Below the pieces are notes generated by a model. That model was not told the origin of the DNA. It saw only the letters and a program-made list of their open reading frames with translations, and ran no database searches. The position numbers and the translations under genes are program-made. A stretch of DNA of 64,000 nt from Dermatobacter hominis (GTDB taxonomy: Bacteria > Actinomycetota > Acidimicrobiia > Acidimicrobiales > Microtrichaceae): the NCBI RefSeq assembly GCF_020715685.1, contig NZ_CP085840.1:1612001-1676000 (forward strand), written 5' to 3'. Shown here piece by piece: positions 42,469 through 50,350 of this stretch (positions within the stretch are counted from its first letter, which is position 1; every line of letters starts with the position of its first letter).

Positions 42469-43122
42469 TCAGGGCCAGAGCGGTTCGGGCACCTCGAAGC
42501 CGAGCGGTTCGCCCCAGCGGTTGCGGAACGAGACCTCGTCGACCGGACGGCGCGCCGCCACCCCCCACGTGCCGGTCGGGTACCCGAGCAGCACGCACCC
42601 GGCCTGGATCCAGCCCTCGTCGGTCGGCACCCCGAGGATCTCCTTGACCGCCTCGTCGTGGAACATGAGGACGACGGTCAGCGTCGAGCCGACGCCGTGC
42701 GCCCGCGCCGCGAGCTGGGCGCTCCACAGGGCCGGGTAGATCGACCCGCCCGTGGGATCGTGCTGCGCGAAGCCGAAGAGCAGCAGCGGGTAGCGGTCGA
42801 AGTGCTCCGCCGCCCACACCGCCGACCGTTGCACCCGGAGGAACTGCGCCCGCTCGGGATCGTCGGGGTCCTCGTTCGCCCAGGCGACGCGCTCGGCGTA
42901 GATCGTCTCCCACAGCGAGTCGATGCCCGCCTTGTAGAGCGGGGCGACCCGACCGATCACGTCGGTGTCGTCGACGAGGAGGAACCGCCAGTTCTGCGCG
43001 TTGCCGCCGGTGGGCGCCCGGATCGCGGCGTCGAGGATGGAGGCCTGGACGTCGGCCGGCACGGGCTCCGAGGAGACCCGTCGCATCGCCCGGGTCGTGT
43101 ACAGCGCTTCGAAGAGGTCCAC
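42469..43122 (-). CDS. Nitroreductase family protein
   Basis: A 217-residue flavoprotein of the nitroreductase fold (PF00881), with N-terminal TRAMRRVSSEPVP (FMN phosphate contact), APTGGNAQNWRFLLV near residue 35 and the C-terminal half GAGCVLLGYP-type strand reading IQAGCVLLGYPTG. Members reduce nitro groups, quinones or F420-type substrates. A leaderless-type TAGGTT is eight bases before GTG 43122. Next to a PPOX-fold enzyme, hinting at F420 or FMN redox metabolism. Confidence 0.87.
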   Translation of the reverse strand: MDLFEALYTTRAMRRVSSEPVPADVQASILDAAIRAPTGGNAQNWRFLLVDDTDVIGRVAPLYKAGIDSLWETIYAERVAWANEDPDDPERAQFLRVQRSAVWAAEHFDRYPLLLFGFAQHDPTGGSIYPALWSAQLAARAHGVGSTLTVVLMFHDEAVKEILGVPTDEGWIQAGCVLLGYPTGTWGVAARRPVDEVSFRNRWGEPLGFEVPEPLWP

Positions 43123-43130
43123 GGCCGGGC

Positions 43131-43136
43131 AACCTA
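43131..43136 (-). promoter_or_regulatory. Probable -10 box of the nitroreductase gene
   Basis: Minus-strand TAGGTT, eight bases from GTG 43122, with no ribosome site. Confidence 0.42.
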
Positions 43137-43163
43137 ACGGACCGGCCGTGGCCGACGACGGGG

Positions 43164-43559
43164 TCAGCCCATCGTCACGGCGTTGACCCGCGTGGGCTCG
43201 ACCGTGACCACGACGCGGCGCTCGCCCTCGCCGTCGATCTCGCGCAGGTCCTGTCCGCCGTACTTCGCGCCGACGCGGTCGGCGAAGGAGTAGTCGTCGT
43301 CCGGTTCGATGGCGACGTCGCCACGGACCTCGAGGTAGCGGTAGCCCGACGCGTCGGCGATGAGGACGTCGGCCACGGGCCGGTCGCGGAGGTTCTTCGT
43401 CTTCTGCCGGCTCGTGTTGAGCGAGATGCGGATCCGTCCGTCCTCGAAGAGGAACCACACGAGCGTCTGCTGGGGCCGACCGTCGGGTCCGACCGTCGCC
43501 AGCGTGGCGATGGGCGCCTCGAGGAGGTCGGTGTGGGTGTCGGGGATGTCGGTCGCCAT
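43164..43559 (-). CDS. PPOX-class F420-dependent oxidoreductase-like protein
   Basis: A 131-residue single split-barrel protein. The opening PIATLATVGPDGRPQQTLVWFLFEDG and RISLNTSRQKTKNLRDRP, with its Lys/Arg-rich phosphate-contact loop, are typical of the PPOX F420-binding branch (TIGR03618-type). It probably reduces an unknown substrate with F420H2. It is divergent from the HPr-kinase-like gene with 90 bases between them. Confidence 0.85.
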   Translation of the reverse strand: MATDIPDTHTDLLEAPIATLATVGPDGRPQQTLVWFLFEDGRIRISLNTSRQKTKNLRDRPVADVLIADASGYRYLEVRGDVAIEPDDDYSFADRVGAKYGGQDLREIDGEGERRVVVTVEPTRVNAVTMG

Positions 43560-43637
43560 GCCCCGAGTCTGCGGCGGCAGCGCCGGGTCACCCACGCGGG
43601 CGGTCGCCCGCGAACCGGCGCCCTCGGCCCCAGCCGC

Positions 43638-43643
43638 CACAAT
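43638..43643 (+). promoter_or_regulatory. Probable -10-like box, leaderless start of the kinase-like gene
   Basis: CACAAT six bases before ATG 43650; no ribosome site is present between them. Confidence 0.4.
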
Positions 43644-43649
43644 GGGCCG

Positions 43650-44429
43650 ATGCTGGTGGTGGCCGCCTTCGGGGCGCTGGTGGGGGTCGACGCACCCGAC
43701 GGCGTGCTCGAGCGGCTCGCGCCGCTCCTCGCCCCTGCGGCAGCGGGCCCCGGCGATGCCGAGGTCCACGAGGTCGTCAGGGTCGATCCGGGGTCGGTCG
43801 CCTCGGTCAGCGGCGGCCGGTTCCACGCCGAGGACGAGCGCCAGCTCGTCCGGCTGGCGGCGTCGCAGGTCCACCTGTGCGTCGCCGTCCACGCCAGGGA
43901 CGCGATGTTCGTCCACGCCGGCGCGGTCTCGTGGCGGGGCATCGGCATCGTCCTGCCGGGGCGGTCCATGTCGGGCAAGTCGACGCTCACGCGCGCCCTC
44001 GTGGCGGCCGGCGCCGAGTACTGCTCCGACGAGTACGCCGTGCTCGACGACGAGGGGCTCCTGCACCCGTACCCGACGCCCCTGTCGATCCGGCGGGCCG
44101 ACGGGTCCACGGTGGCACTCGACCCGCAGGATGTCGGGATCGTGGCGACGACCCCGGTGCCGGTCGGCCTCGTCGTGGCCACCCGCCACCGCGAGGGCGC
44201 GACGTGGGCGCCGATCGTCCTCGAACCGGCGACCGGCGCGGTGGAGCTCGTCGACGACACGGTCGTGGCGCGCCTCGACCCGGTGCGCACGATCGAGGTC
44301 GCGGCGGCCGTGGCCGGCCGGGCCCGGACGATCCAGGGCGACCGTCCCGAGGCCGACGTCGTCGCCCCGCTCATCCTCGGCGCGGTCGACGAGCTGCTGG
44401 CCGGCGACGCGACCGTCAGCCCGAGCTGA
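43650..44429 (+). CDS. HPr-kinase-like P-loop protein
   Basis: A 259-residue protein. Walker A is GRSMSGKST near residue 109, preceded by AMFVHAGAVSWRGIGIVL as in the HPr kinase/phosphorylase C-terminal domain, and followed by SDEYAVLD, where HprK has its conserved Asp/Glu. The remaining half is a small beta-rich lid. PTS HPr is not visible here and orphan HprK-like proteins in actinobacteria often accompany peptide or PqqD-type systems, which are absent. Function is uncertain. ATG 43650 fits a leaderless start. Confidence 0.75.
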   Translation: MLVVAAFGALVGVDAPDGVLERLAPLLAPAAAGPGDAEVHEVVRVDPGSVASVSGGRFHAEDERQLVRLAASQVHLCVAVHARDAMFVHAGAVSWRGIGIVLPGRSMSGKSTLTRALVAAGAEYCSDEYAVLDDEGLLHPYPTPLSIRRADGSTVALDPQDVGIVATTPVPVGLVVATRHREGATWAPIVLEPATGAVELVDDTVVARLDPVRTIEVAAAVAGRARTIQGDRPEADVVAPLILGAVDELLAGDATVSPS

Positions 44430-44449
44430 GGCGCAGTCGCCTCAGCTCG
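44422..44449. terminator. Bidirectional hairpin terminator
   Basis: A perfect 12 bp stem, CGAGCTGAGGCG with CGCCTCAGCTCG, and a four-base loop span the stop codons of the convergent kinase-like and MFS genes. Confidence 0.7.
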
Positions 44450-45698
44450 CGCCGCCGCGACGCGCGCCCGGTCGCTCGGGCACGTCGCGGTAGAGAACCA
44501 GCAGCACCACGTCGTAGGCCAGCTTCGTGGTCCCCGCGATGACGAGCGGCCAGCCGAAGGTCGACTGCGAGAGCAGCCACCCGGCCAGGATCGGCGTGGC
44601 GGCGGAGGCGAGGCTGCGCGGCACGTTGGTGACGCTCGACGCCGCCGCCCGCTCCTCGGCCGGCACCACCGCCATCACGAACGCCTGCCGGGCCGGCACG
44701 TCCATCTGCGCGCACAGCGAGCGCAGCAGCAGCGCCACGATCGCGACGGCGCCGCTGGGCGACGCGGCGGCGAGCACGAGCAGCACGTTCGCCGGCATGT
44801 GCGTGAACGCCATCGTCCGCACCAGGCCGATCCGGTCCGCGAGGCGCGGCGCGAGGAGCTGCGAGCACGCGCCCAGCACTCCGGCCGCGGCGAACACGAC
44901 CGCAGTCGTCGTGGACTGCAGCTCGAAGCGGAGCTGCAACCACAGGACCAGGACCGAGGTGACGACGAACCCGCTGCCGGCGGAGTCGAGGCTGAACAGC
45001 GCCGCGAGCTCGAGCACCGTGCGGCGCGACATGTGCAGCACGCGGCGGCGCGCCCCCTGGTCGCTGCCCATGGTCGCCGAGGCGCGGGACCGCACGCCCC
45101 GGTACACGACGAACACCGCAACGCCGACGAGGGCGTAGGCGACGAAGCCGGAGCGCTGGAGGGCGAGCTCGCTCCAGCCGGTGCGCTCCGCCAGCGCAGC
45201 GGGCCCGCCCGAGGCGAGCGTGCCCGCGGCGCCGGCCAGCGTGCCGGCGAGGTTGTAGCGGGCGAAGGTCCGCGAGCGCCGGGCCGCCGCCACCTCGCCG
45301 GCCACCACGGCCTGCTCGGTCGGCAGGAAGACGCTGACGTCGCCGGCCGACGGGTTCAGCGTGCCGACGACGGCCACGAGCAGCAACGGCCAGAACGCGC
45401 TGGCGGCGGCGAAGCCCACGCCGGTGCCGACCATCACGACCGACGCCGCCAGCAGCAGACGGCGCAGCGGGACGCGGTGGGCGCTCAGCCCGAACGTGAG
45501 CGTGAGCGCGGCCGACCCGAGCAGGGTGCCGGTGACGATCGCGCCCACCTGCACCGGTGACAGGCCGAGCGCGGTGAGGTACTGCGCGAGCAGGACGCTG
45601 ACGAACCCGTCGGCCGCGCCCCGCAGCGTGCGCGCCGTGATGATCCGGCCGACGTCGTCGGCACCACCCGCTGGTGCGACGGCGGCCGGGGTGCTCAC
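44442..45698 (-). CDS. Major facilitator superfamily transporter
   Basis: A 418-residue protein with about twelve transmembrane helices and an Arg/Gly-rich central loop of about 35 residues. The first half reads GAADGFVSVLLAQYLTALGL and the TM2-3 loop is weakly conserved. Substrate unknown; the export group is plausible. GTG 45698 overlaps the esterase stop by four bases, so the two share a transcript and the esterase product may be exported or imported. Confidence 0.86.
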   Translation of the reverse strand: MSTPAAVAPAGGADDVGRIITARTLRGAADGFVSVLLAQYLTALGLSPVQVGAIVTGTLLGSAALTLTFGLSAHRVPLRRLLLAASVVMVGTGVGFAAASAFWPLLLVAVVGTLNPSAGDVSVFLPTEQAVVAGEVAAARRSRTFARYNLAGTLAGAAGTLASGGPAALAERTGWSELALQRSGFVAYALVGVAVFVVYRGVRSRASATMGSDQGARRRVLHMSRRTVLELAALFSLDSAGSGFVVTSVLVLWLQLRFELQSTTTAVVFAAAGVLGACSQLLAPRLADRIGLVRTMAFTHMPANVLLVLAAASPSGAVAIVALLLRSLCAQMDVPARQAFVMAVVPAEERAAASSVTNVPRSLASAATPILAGWLLSQSTFGWPLVIAGTTKLAYDVVLLVLYRDVPERPGARRGGAS

Positions 45699-46702
45699 GT
45701 CCCCGCGGGGCCCTCCGGGTGCAGCACGCGGCCCAGCCAGTCGTCGACGTCGCGCTGCCACCGCTCGGCCCACGGCGTGCCGACGAACATGCCGACGCCG
45801 TGGGGCACGCCCGGGTAGACGTGCAGCTCGGTCGGGACACCCGACTGGTTCAGCCGGAGCGCGTACTCGATGTCCTCGTCCCGGAAGCCGTCGGCCGCGC
45901 CGATCGACACGTAGGCCGGCGGCAGCCCCCGGAGGTCGGCCTCCCGGGCCGGCGCCGCGGTGCCCGGGACGTCGTCGGAGCCGTACAGGTCGCCCAGGTA
46001 GGACCGCCACCCGAAGGTGTTGGCCTCGCGGCTCCAGACCTTGAGGCCGTCCATCCGGCTCGACGGCGTGGCCTGGCGGTCGTCGAGCATCGGGCACTCG
46101 AGGAGCTGGAACGCGACCGGCACGTCGCCGCGGTCGCGGGCGAGGATCGCCAGCGCCGCGGCCAGCCCGCCGCCGGCGCTCCCACCGCCGATGCCGATGC
46201 GACCGCGGTCGATCCCGTGCTCGTCGGCGTGGTCGTGCGCCCACAGCAGCGCGGCGTAGCAGTCCTCGAGCGGGGCCGGGTACGGGTGCTCGGGCGCCAG
46301 GCGGTAGTCGACCGAGACGCCGACGACGCCGAGGGCCCGGCACCAGCGGGCGAAGAGCCCGTCGTCCATGATGTTGCTGCCGATCACGTAGCCGCCGCCG
46401 TGGATGTGGACGAGCGCCGGCAGCGGGCCGTCGACGCCGCGGGCGCGGTGGACGCGGACGGTGGCCCGGCTGCCCGGCACGCGGTCGTCGGGCACGGCGT
46501 GCTCGGTGACCTCCACGTCGTCGGACTGCGGGGTCAGCGAGGTGACGAGCTGGACGAAGTCGGCGCGGGCCTGGACGAGGTCGACCGTCGCGAGGTCGGT
46601 GTCGGGCACGAGCTCCATCAGCGGCACGAGGCCGGGATCGAGGAGCTCGGTCCCGTCGGGCAGGGTCGCGCCCTCGGCCACGGTCTCGTCGTCGATCGTC
46701 AT
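45695..46702 (-). CDS. Alpha/beta hydrolase, HSL/esterase family
   Basis: A 335-residue esterase of the hormone-sensitive-lipase group. The oxyanion motif HGGGYVIGS is near residue 101, the nucleophile is in GGGSAGGG near 177, and the catalytic His is in PGVPHGVGMF near 308. It cleaves short acyl esters; the exact substrate is unknown. ATG 46702; 61 bases upstream lies the end of the FGE gene. Coupled to the MFS transporter downstream. Confidence 0.9.
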   Translation of the reverse strand: MTIDDETVAEGATLPDGTELLDPGLVPLMELVPDTDLATVDLVQARADFVQLVTSLTPQSDDVEVTEHAVPDDRVPGSRATVRVHRARGVDGPLPALVHIHGGGYVIGSNIMDDGLFARWCRALGVVGVSVDYRLAPEHPYPAPLEDCYAALLWAHDHADEHGIDRGRIGIGGGSAGGGLAAALAILARDRGDVPVAFQLLECPMLDDRQATPSSRMDGLKVWSREANTFGWRSYLGDLYGSDDVPGTAAPAREADLRGLPPAYVSIGAADGFRDEDIEYALRLNQSGVPTELHVYPGVPHGVGMFVGTPWAERWQRDVDDWLGRVLHPEGPAGT

Positions 46703-46763
46703 GTGCTGTCCCCCTGGTCCGTCGCGGGCTCGTGCGCCCCTGGCCTGCCCGGTGCGGCCGCCC

Positions 46764-47687
46764 TCACACTTCGGCGACGCAGCGGAAGCCGACGTGGCAG
46801 GTGGACGTGTCGATCGCCTCGGGCTGGCGGGCCGCCGGCCGGAAGCGGTGGCAGTAGTTCGGCGCGCACAGGTGCGAGCCGCCCTTGATGACCCGGCGAC
46901 CGTACCGCTCCCCCGGCGCCGCCGAGTCGATCGCACCCGACCCGCAGCACGCGTGGTCGCCCTCGTCGGGCCCCACGGGGTGGTCGACCCACCAGTCGGT
47001 GGTCCACTCCCACACGTTGCCGGCCATGTCGACGAGCCCGTAGCCGTTGGCCGGGAACGACCCGACCGGCGAGGTCCCGGCGTGGCCGTCGAGCTCGAGC
47101 TGCTCCCACGGGAACCGGCCCTGCCAGGTGTTCGCCATCTGGCGGTCGCCCGGGTACGGCTCGTCGCCCCAGGAGTACTCGGCGTCGTCGAGCCCGCCGC
47201 GCGCCGCCCGCTCCCACTCGGCCTCGGACGGCAGCCGGGCGCCCCGCCACGCGGCGTAGGCGGCAGCGTCCTCGAAGGCGACCTGCACGACCGGGTGGTC
47301 GCCGCGCCCGACCAGGTCGGAGCCCGGCCCGTGCGGCGCCCGCCACGACGCGCCGGGCACGTAGGCCCACCACCGCGACGGGTCGTCGAGCGGGACCGGG
47401 CCGGGCGGCTGCTGGAACACGACGCCGCCGGGATGCAGGAGGTCGGGGTCGGCGCCCGGGTAGTCCGCCGGGTCGAGCGGGCGCTCGGCCAGGGTGACCC
47501 AGCCGGTGTCGGCGACGAACTCGGCGAAGCGGTCGTTGGTGACCGGGCCCACGTCGATGCGGAACGCCGCGACGTCGACGGAACGGCGCGGGCGCTCCTC
47601 GGGATAGAAGCGGTCCGACCCCATGTGGACGGTCCCGGCGGGAATCGTCACCATCCCGCCGGCGTTGGTGGTAGGCGCAGCGCTCAC
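46764..47687 (-). CDS. Formylglycine-generating enzyme family protein with both active-site cysteines
   Basis: A 307-residue FGE-sulfatase-fold protein (PF03781). The N-terminal MVTIPAGTVHMGSD and the MAGNVWEWTTDWW motif are standard; the C-terminal GGSHLCAPNYCHRF gives the Cys274/Cys279 pair that binds copper in true FGE. It should convert the Cys of a CxPxR motif in sulfatases to formylglycine. EgtB, also this fold, lacks the pair, so it is not an ergothioneine enzyme. No sulfatase gene is in the window. A TAGGTT box is six bases before GTG 47687. Confidence 0.88.
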   Translation of the reverse strand: MSAAPTTNAGGMVTIPAGTVHMGSDRFYPEERPRRSVDVAAFRIDVGPVTNDRFAEFVADTGWVTLAERPLDPADYPGADPDLLHPGGVVFQQPPGPVPLDDPSRWWAYVPGASWRAPHGPGSDLVGRGDHPVVQVAFEDAAAYAAWRGARLPSEAEWERAARGGLDDAEYSWGDEPYPGDRQMANTWQGRFPWEQLELDGHAGTSPVGSFPANGYGLVDMAGNVWEWTTDWWVDHPVGPDEGDHACCGSGAIDSAAPGERYGRRVIKGGSHLCAPNYCHRFRPAARQPEAIDTSTCHVGFRCVAEV

Positions 47688-47693
47688 GCGGCC

Positions 47694-47699
47694 AACCTA
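47694..47699 (-). promoter_or_regulatory. Probable -10 box, leaderless start of the FGE gene
   Basis: Minus-strand TAGGTT six bases before GTG 47687, without a ribosome site. Confidence 0.48.
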
Positions 47700-47715
47700 C
47701 GACAGGGGGACGGAC

Positions 47716-48723
47716 ATGCGGATCGGGCTGACCGGTGGGGCCAGCAGCGTCGACGGGATCGTCCGCCAGGTGGCGAGGGCCGAGGAGGAGGGCTTCAGCA
47801 CCGTGTGGTTCCCCGGCGCCGTGGCCGGCGATCCGCTCGTCGCGCTCGCCATCGCCGGTCGCGCCACCGACCGGATCGAGCTGGGCACCTCGGTGCTGCA
47901 GACCTACACCTGCCACCCCGGGCTGATGGCGCAGCGGGCCGCCGCCGTCGTCGCCGCGATCGGCGAGCCCGGGCGGTTCACGCTCGGCATCGGGCCGTCG
48001 CACCGGCCGGTGGTCGAGGACGTGTACGGCCTGTCGTACGACTCGCCCGGACGCCACACCGAGGAGTACCTCGACGTGCTCGCGCCGCTGCTCCGCGGCG
48101 AGCCCGTCGACCGGCGGGGCGCCGAGCTGGGCTTCACCGGCGGTCCTCCCGCGCTGGCGGGCGGCGAGCCGATCCCGATCCTCCTCGCCGCGCTCGCACC
48201 CCGGCTCCTGCGGGTCGCGGGCGAGCAGGCCCAGGGGACGATCACGTGGATGGCGAACGCCGCCGCGATCCGCGACCACGTCGCGCCCAGGATCGCTGCG
48301 GCGGCGTCGGCGGCCGGGCGGCCCGACCCGAGGGTCGTCGCCGGCCTGCCGGTCGCCGTCCATGACGACGTCGCCGAGGCGAGGGCCGTCGCCGCCGAGC
48401 AGTTCGCCGTCTACGCCACGCTCCCGAACTACCGGCGCGTCCTCGCCCACGGCGGCGTGGACGGCCCCGGCGAGGCTGCGATCGTCGGCGACGAGGCCAC
48501 GGTGGCCGCCGCCCTGCACGACCTGGTCGCCGCCGGCGCCACCGACGTCTGGGCCGCGCCGTTTCCCGGTCGGCGACGACCCGTCGGCGTCGCGCCAGCG
48601 CACGCGGGCGCTGCTCCGCGAGGTCGCCACCGGCTGAGCGTCCCCCACCGCCCTCGCGTGTGCCGCCGTCGCCGGGCGACGGCGGCTGACGCAGGAACGG
48701 AGGGAGCGGTAAGGTCTGACTAG
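47716..48723 (+). CDS. LLM-class F420-dependent oxidoreductase, apparent frameshift near the end
   Basis: A luciferase-like flavin/F420 oxidoreductase beginning MRIGLTGGASSVDGIV with the TGGPPALAGGEPIP and VYGLSYD segments of TIGR03564-type proteins. It has a strong AGGGGGA ribosome site. The open frame runs to 48723 and ends in an Arg-rich tail unlike the family. If one T of the TTT at 48562-48564 is removed, the frame changes to VGDDPSASRQRTRALLREV and stops at 48637, giving 306 residues of normal length. So the gene likely has a one-base insertion, real or a sequence error. Confidence 0.82.
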   Translation: MRIGLTGGASSVDGIVRQVARAEEEGFSTVWFPGAVAGDPLVALAIAGRATDRIELGTSVLQTYTCHPGLMAQRAAAVVAAIGEPGRFTLGIGPSHRPVVEDVYGLSYDSPGRHTEEYLDVLAPLLRGEPVDRRGAELGFTGGPPALAGGEPIPILLAALAPRLLRVAGEQAQGTITWMANAAAIRDHVAPRIAAAASAAGRPDPRVVAGLPVAVHDDVAEARAVAAEQFAVYATLPNYRRVLAHGGVDGPGEAAIVGDEATVAAALHDLVAAGATDVWAAPFPGRRRPVGVAPAHAGAAPRGRHRLSVPHRPRVCRRRRATAADAGTEGAVRSD

Positions 48724-48737
48724 AACGAGGTTCCAGT
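48710..48737 (+). promoter_or_regulatory. -10 box and dyad operator upstream of the amidohydrolase
   Basis: TAAGGT (48710-48715) is a good -10 hexamer. It is followed by ACTAGAAC-GAG-GTTCCAGT (48719-48737), an imperfect dyad with 8-base arms and one mismatch. A regulator bound there would block elongation or initiation. The regulator is not in the window's immediate vicinity. Confidence 0.5.
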
Positions 48738-48793
48738 TTCCGGCCCCGCCAGCGGACCGGAGCGGGACCACCGGACCTCCCAGGGGGGCACCC

Positions 48794-50020
48794 ATGGCCA
48801 CAGCGAACGAGACCGACGAGCACTACACCGTCATCTCGGCGGACACGCACGCCGGCGGCAGCCACGCGATGTACCGCGAGTACCTCGAGGAGCGGTACCG
48901 CGACGACTTCGACGCCTGGCGCGGCGAGTACAAGAACCCGTTCAGCGACCTTGGCGACACCCGCCGGCTGCGCAACTGGGACAGCGAGATGCGCACCAGC
49001 CAGCAGGACGAGGACGGCGTCGCCGGCGAGGTCATCTTCCCGAACACGGTCCCGCCGTTCTTCCCGAGCTTCGTGCTGTTCGCCCGTCCGCCGAAGCCCG
49101 AGGAGTACGAGCACCGCCTGGCCGGCATCCGGGCCCACAACCGCTGGCTCGTCGACTTCTGCGGCGAGCAGCCCGACCGGCGCAAGGGCATCGGCCAGAT
49201 CTTCGTCAACGACATCGACGACGCGATCGAGGACGTGCGCTGGATCAAGGAGCACGGCCTGACCGGCGGCGTGCTGCTGCCGAACAACCCGCCCGACGTC
49301 GACTGGATCCCGCAGCTCAACCACCCGGACTACGACCGGTTGTGGGCGGTGTGCGAGGAGCTCGACGTCCCGGTCAACTGCCACGGCGGGACCGGTTCGC
49401 CGGCCTACGAGCGGGTGCCGAGCTCGGCGCTGATGATGATCGCCGAGGTCCCGTACTTCAGCCACCGCCCGCTGCTGTTCATGCTGCTGTCCGGCGCGTT
49501 CGAGCGGTTCCCGGGCCTCAAGTTCGTGCTGACAGAGCAGGGCTGCTCCTGGCTCCCGGGCCTCCTCCGCCAGCTGGACGGGCACCTCGAGTCCATTCGG
49601 GCCAAGGGCGCGATCGGCGAGCTGCGCTTCAAGCCGGAGCACATCCTGCCGAGGAGCGCGTCCGACTACGTGCGGCAGAACTGCTGGTTCGGCCTGAGCT
49701 TCCCGTCCCGCGCCGACGTGAAGGCGGCCGTCGACTCGGTCGGCCTCGACCACGTCATGTGGGGCAGCGACTACCCGCACGACGAGGCGACGTACCCGTA
49801 CTCGACCTTGGCCCTGCGCCAGGTGTTCCACGACTGGGACCCGGCCGACATCCGCAAGGTGCTGTCGGAGAACGCCGCCGCGCTCTACGACTTCGACCTC
49901 GAGGCGCTGCGACCGGTCGCGAACCGCATCGGCCCGACGGTCGCCGAGGTGGCCCAGCCCCTGACCGAGCTGCCGCCCGAGCCGAACGAGGCGCTCCTGC
50001 GCAACGCCCCGGCCGCCTGA
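48794..50020 (+). CDS. Amidohydrolase family protein
   Basis: A 408-residue metal-dependent hydrolase of the Amidohydro_2 family (PF04909). The N-terminal strand ISADTHAGG supplies a likely metal ligand pair, NCHGGTG a mid-chain His, and GSDYPHDE near residue 325 the last Asp. Members include ACMSD-type decarboxylases and aryl or lactone hydrolases. A GGGGGG ribosome site precedes ATG 48794. It stands alone downstream of the LLM gene and under its own operator-like dyad. Confidence 0.87.
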   Translation: MATANETDEHYTVISADTHAGGSHAMYREYLEERYRDDFDAWRGEYKNPFSDLGDTRRLRNWDSEMRTSQQDEDGVAGEVIFPNTVPPFFPSFVLFARPPKPEEYEHRLAGIRAHNRWLVDFCGEQPDRRKGIGQIFVNDIDDAIEDVRWIKEHGLTGGVLLPNNPPDVDWIPQLNHPDYDRLWAVCEELDVPVNCHGGTGSPAYERVPSSALMMIAEVPYFSHRPLLFMLLSGAFERFPGLKFVLTEQGCSWLPGLLRQLDGHLESIRAKGAIGELRFKPEHILPRSASDYVRQNCWFGLSFPSRADVKAAVDSVGLDHVMWGSDYPHDEATYPYSTLALRQVFHDWDPADIRKVLSENAAALYDFDLEALRPVANRIGPTVAEVAQPLTELPPEPNEALLRNAPAA

Positions 50021-50139
50021 CGCCGCAGCGGCGGCGCCGTCGTCGTCCCCGCGGGGACGCCACGCCGCCCACCGGCCCGACCGACCGGCGACCTCGGTGG
50101 CCCGCTTGCGGGTCCCGCCGCGCCGGTGGTCAGATGGGC

Positions 50140-50260
50140 CGTCAACCGAGTCAGGACGCTGCGTGCGAGGAAAGCCGGTCGAACTCCGGCGCTGTCCCGC
50201 AACCGTGGGTCGACGGTCCCGACCGTCGACGAGCCGGATCGCTCCACGCGGCGGACGAGC
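50140..50260 (+). promoter_or_regulatory. Cobalamin riboswitch
   Basis: The stretch contains the class I B12 core: GAGGAAAGCCGGTC, then ACTCCGGCGCTGTCCCGCAAC with CGTGG, then an optional arm GTCGACGGTC-CC-GACCGTCGAC (10 bp perfect stem, 50209-50230) and GAGCCGGATCG. Paired ends CGCTGCGTG and CACGCGGCG (about 50157 and 50245) close the outer stem. It lies in the 330-base leader of the B12-capture/ECF operon. Cobalamin binding is expected to turn the operon off. Confidence 0.88.
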
Positions 50261-50320
50261 TTCGAGGGATCCGTCGTGGACTGCGGATGCCGAAGCCCCG
50301 GCGTTCCGCTCCGTGGCGGG

Positions 50321-50344
50321 CCTCCAGGGCCATCGGCCGGGAGG
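50321..50344 (+). promoter_or_regulatory. RBS-sequestering hairpin below the riboswitch
   Basis: CCTCC at 50321 pairs with the Shine-Dalgarno GGAGG at 50340-50344, and the inner GGCC copies pair around ATC. It would hide the ribosome site of ATG 50351, so the riboswitch probably acts on translation. A transcription-terminator T run is absent. Confidence 0.65.
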
Positions 50345-50350
50345 TGTGAG

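Noticed and set aside
46764-47687. EgtB-type sulfoxide synthase
   Set aside because: egtD is in the window, and EgtB shares the fold, but this protein has the FGE cysteine pair and lacks an N-terminal DinB domain.
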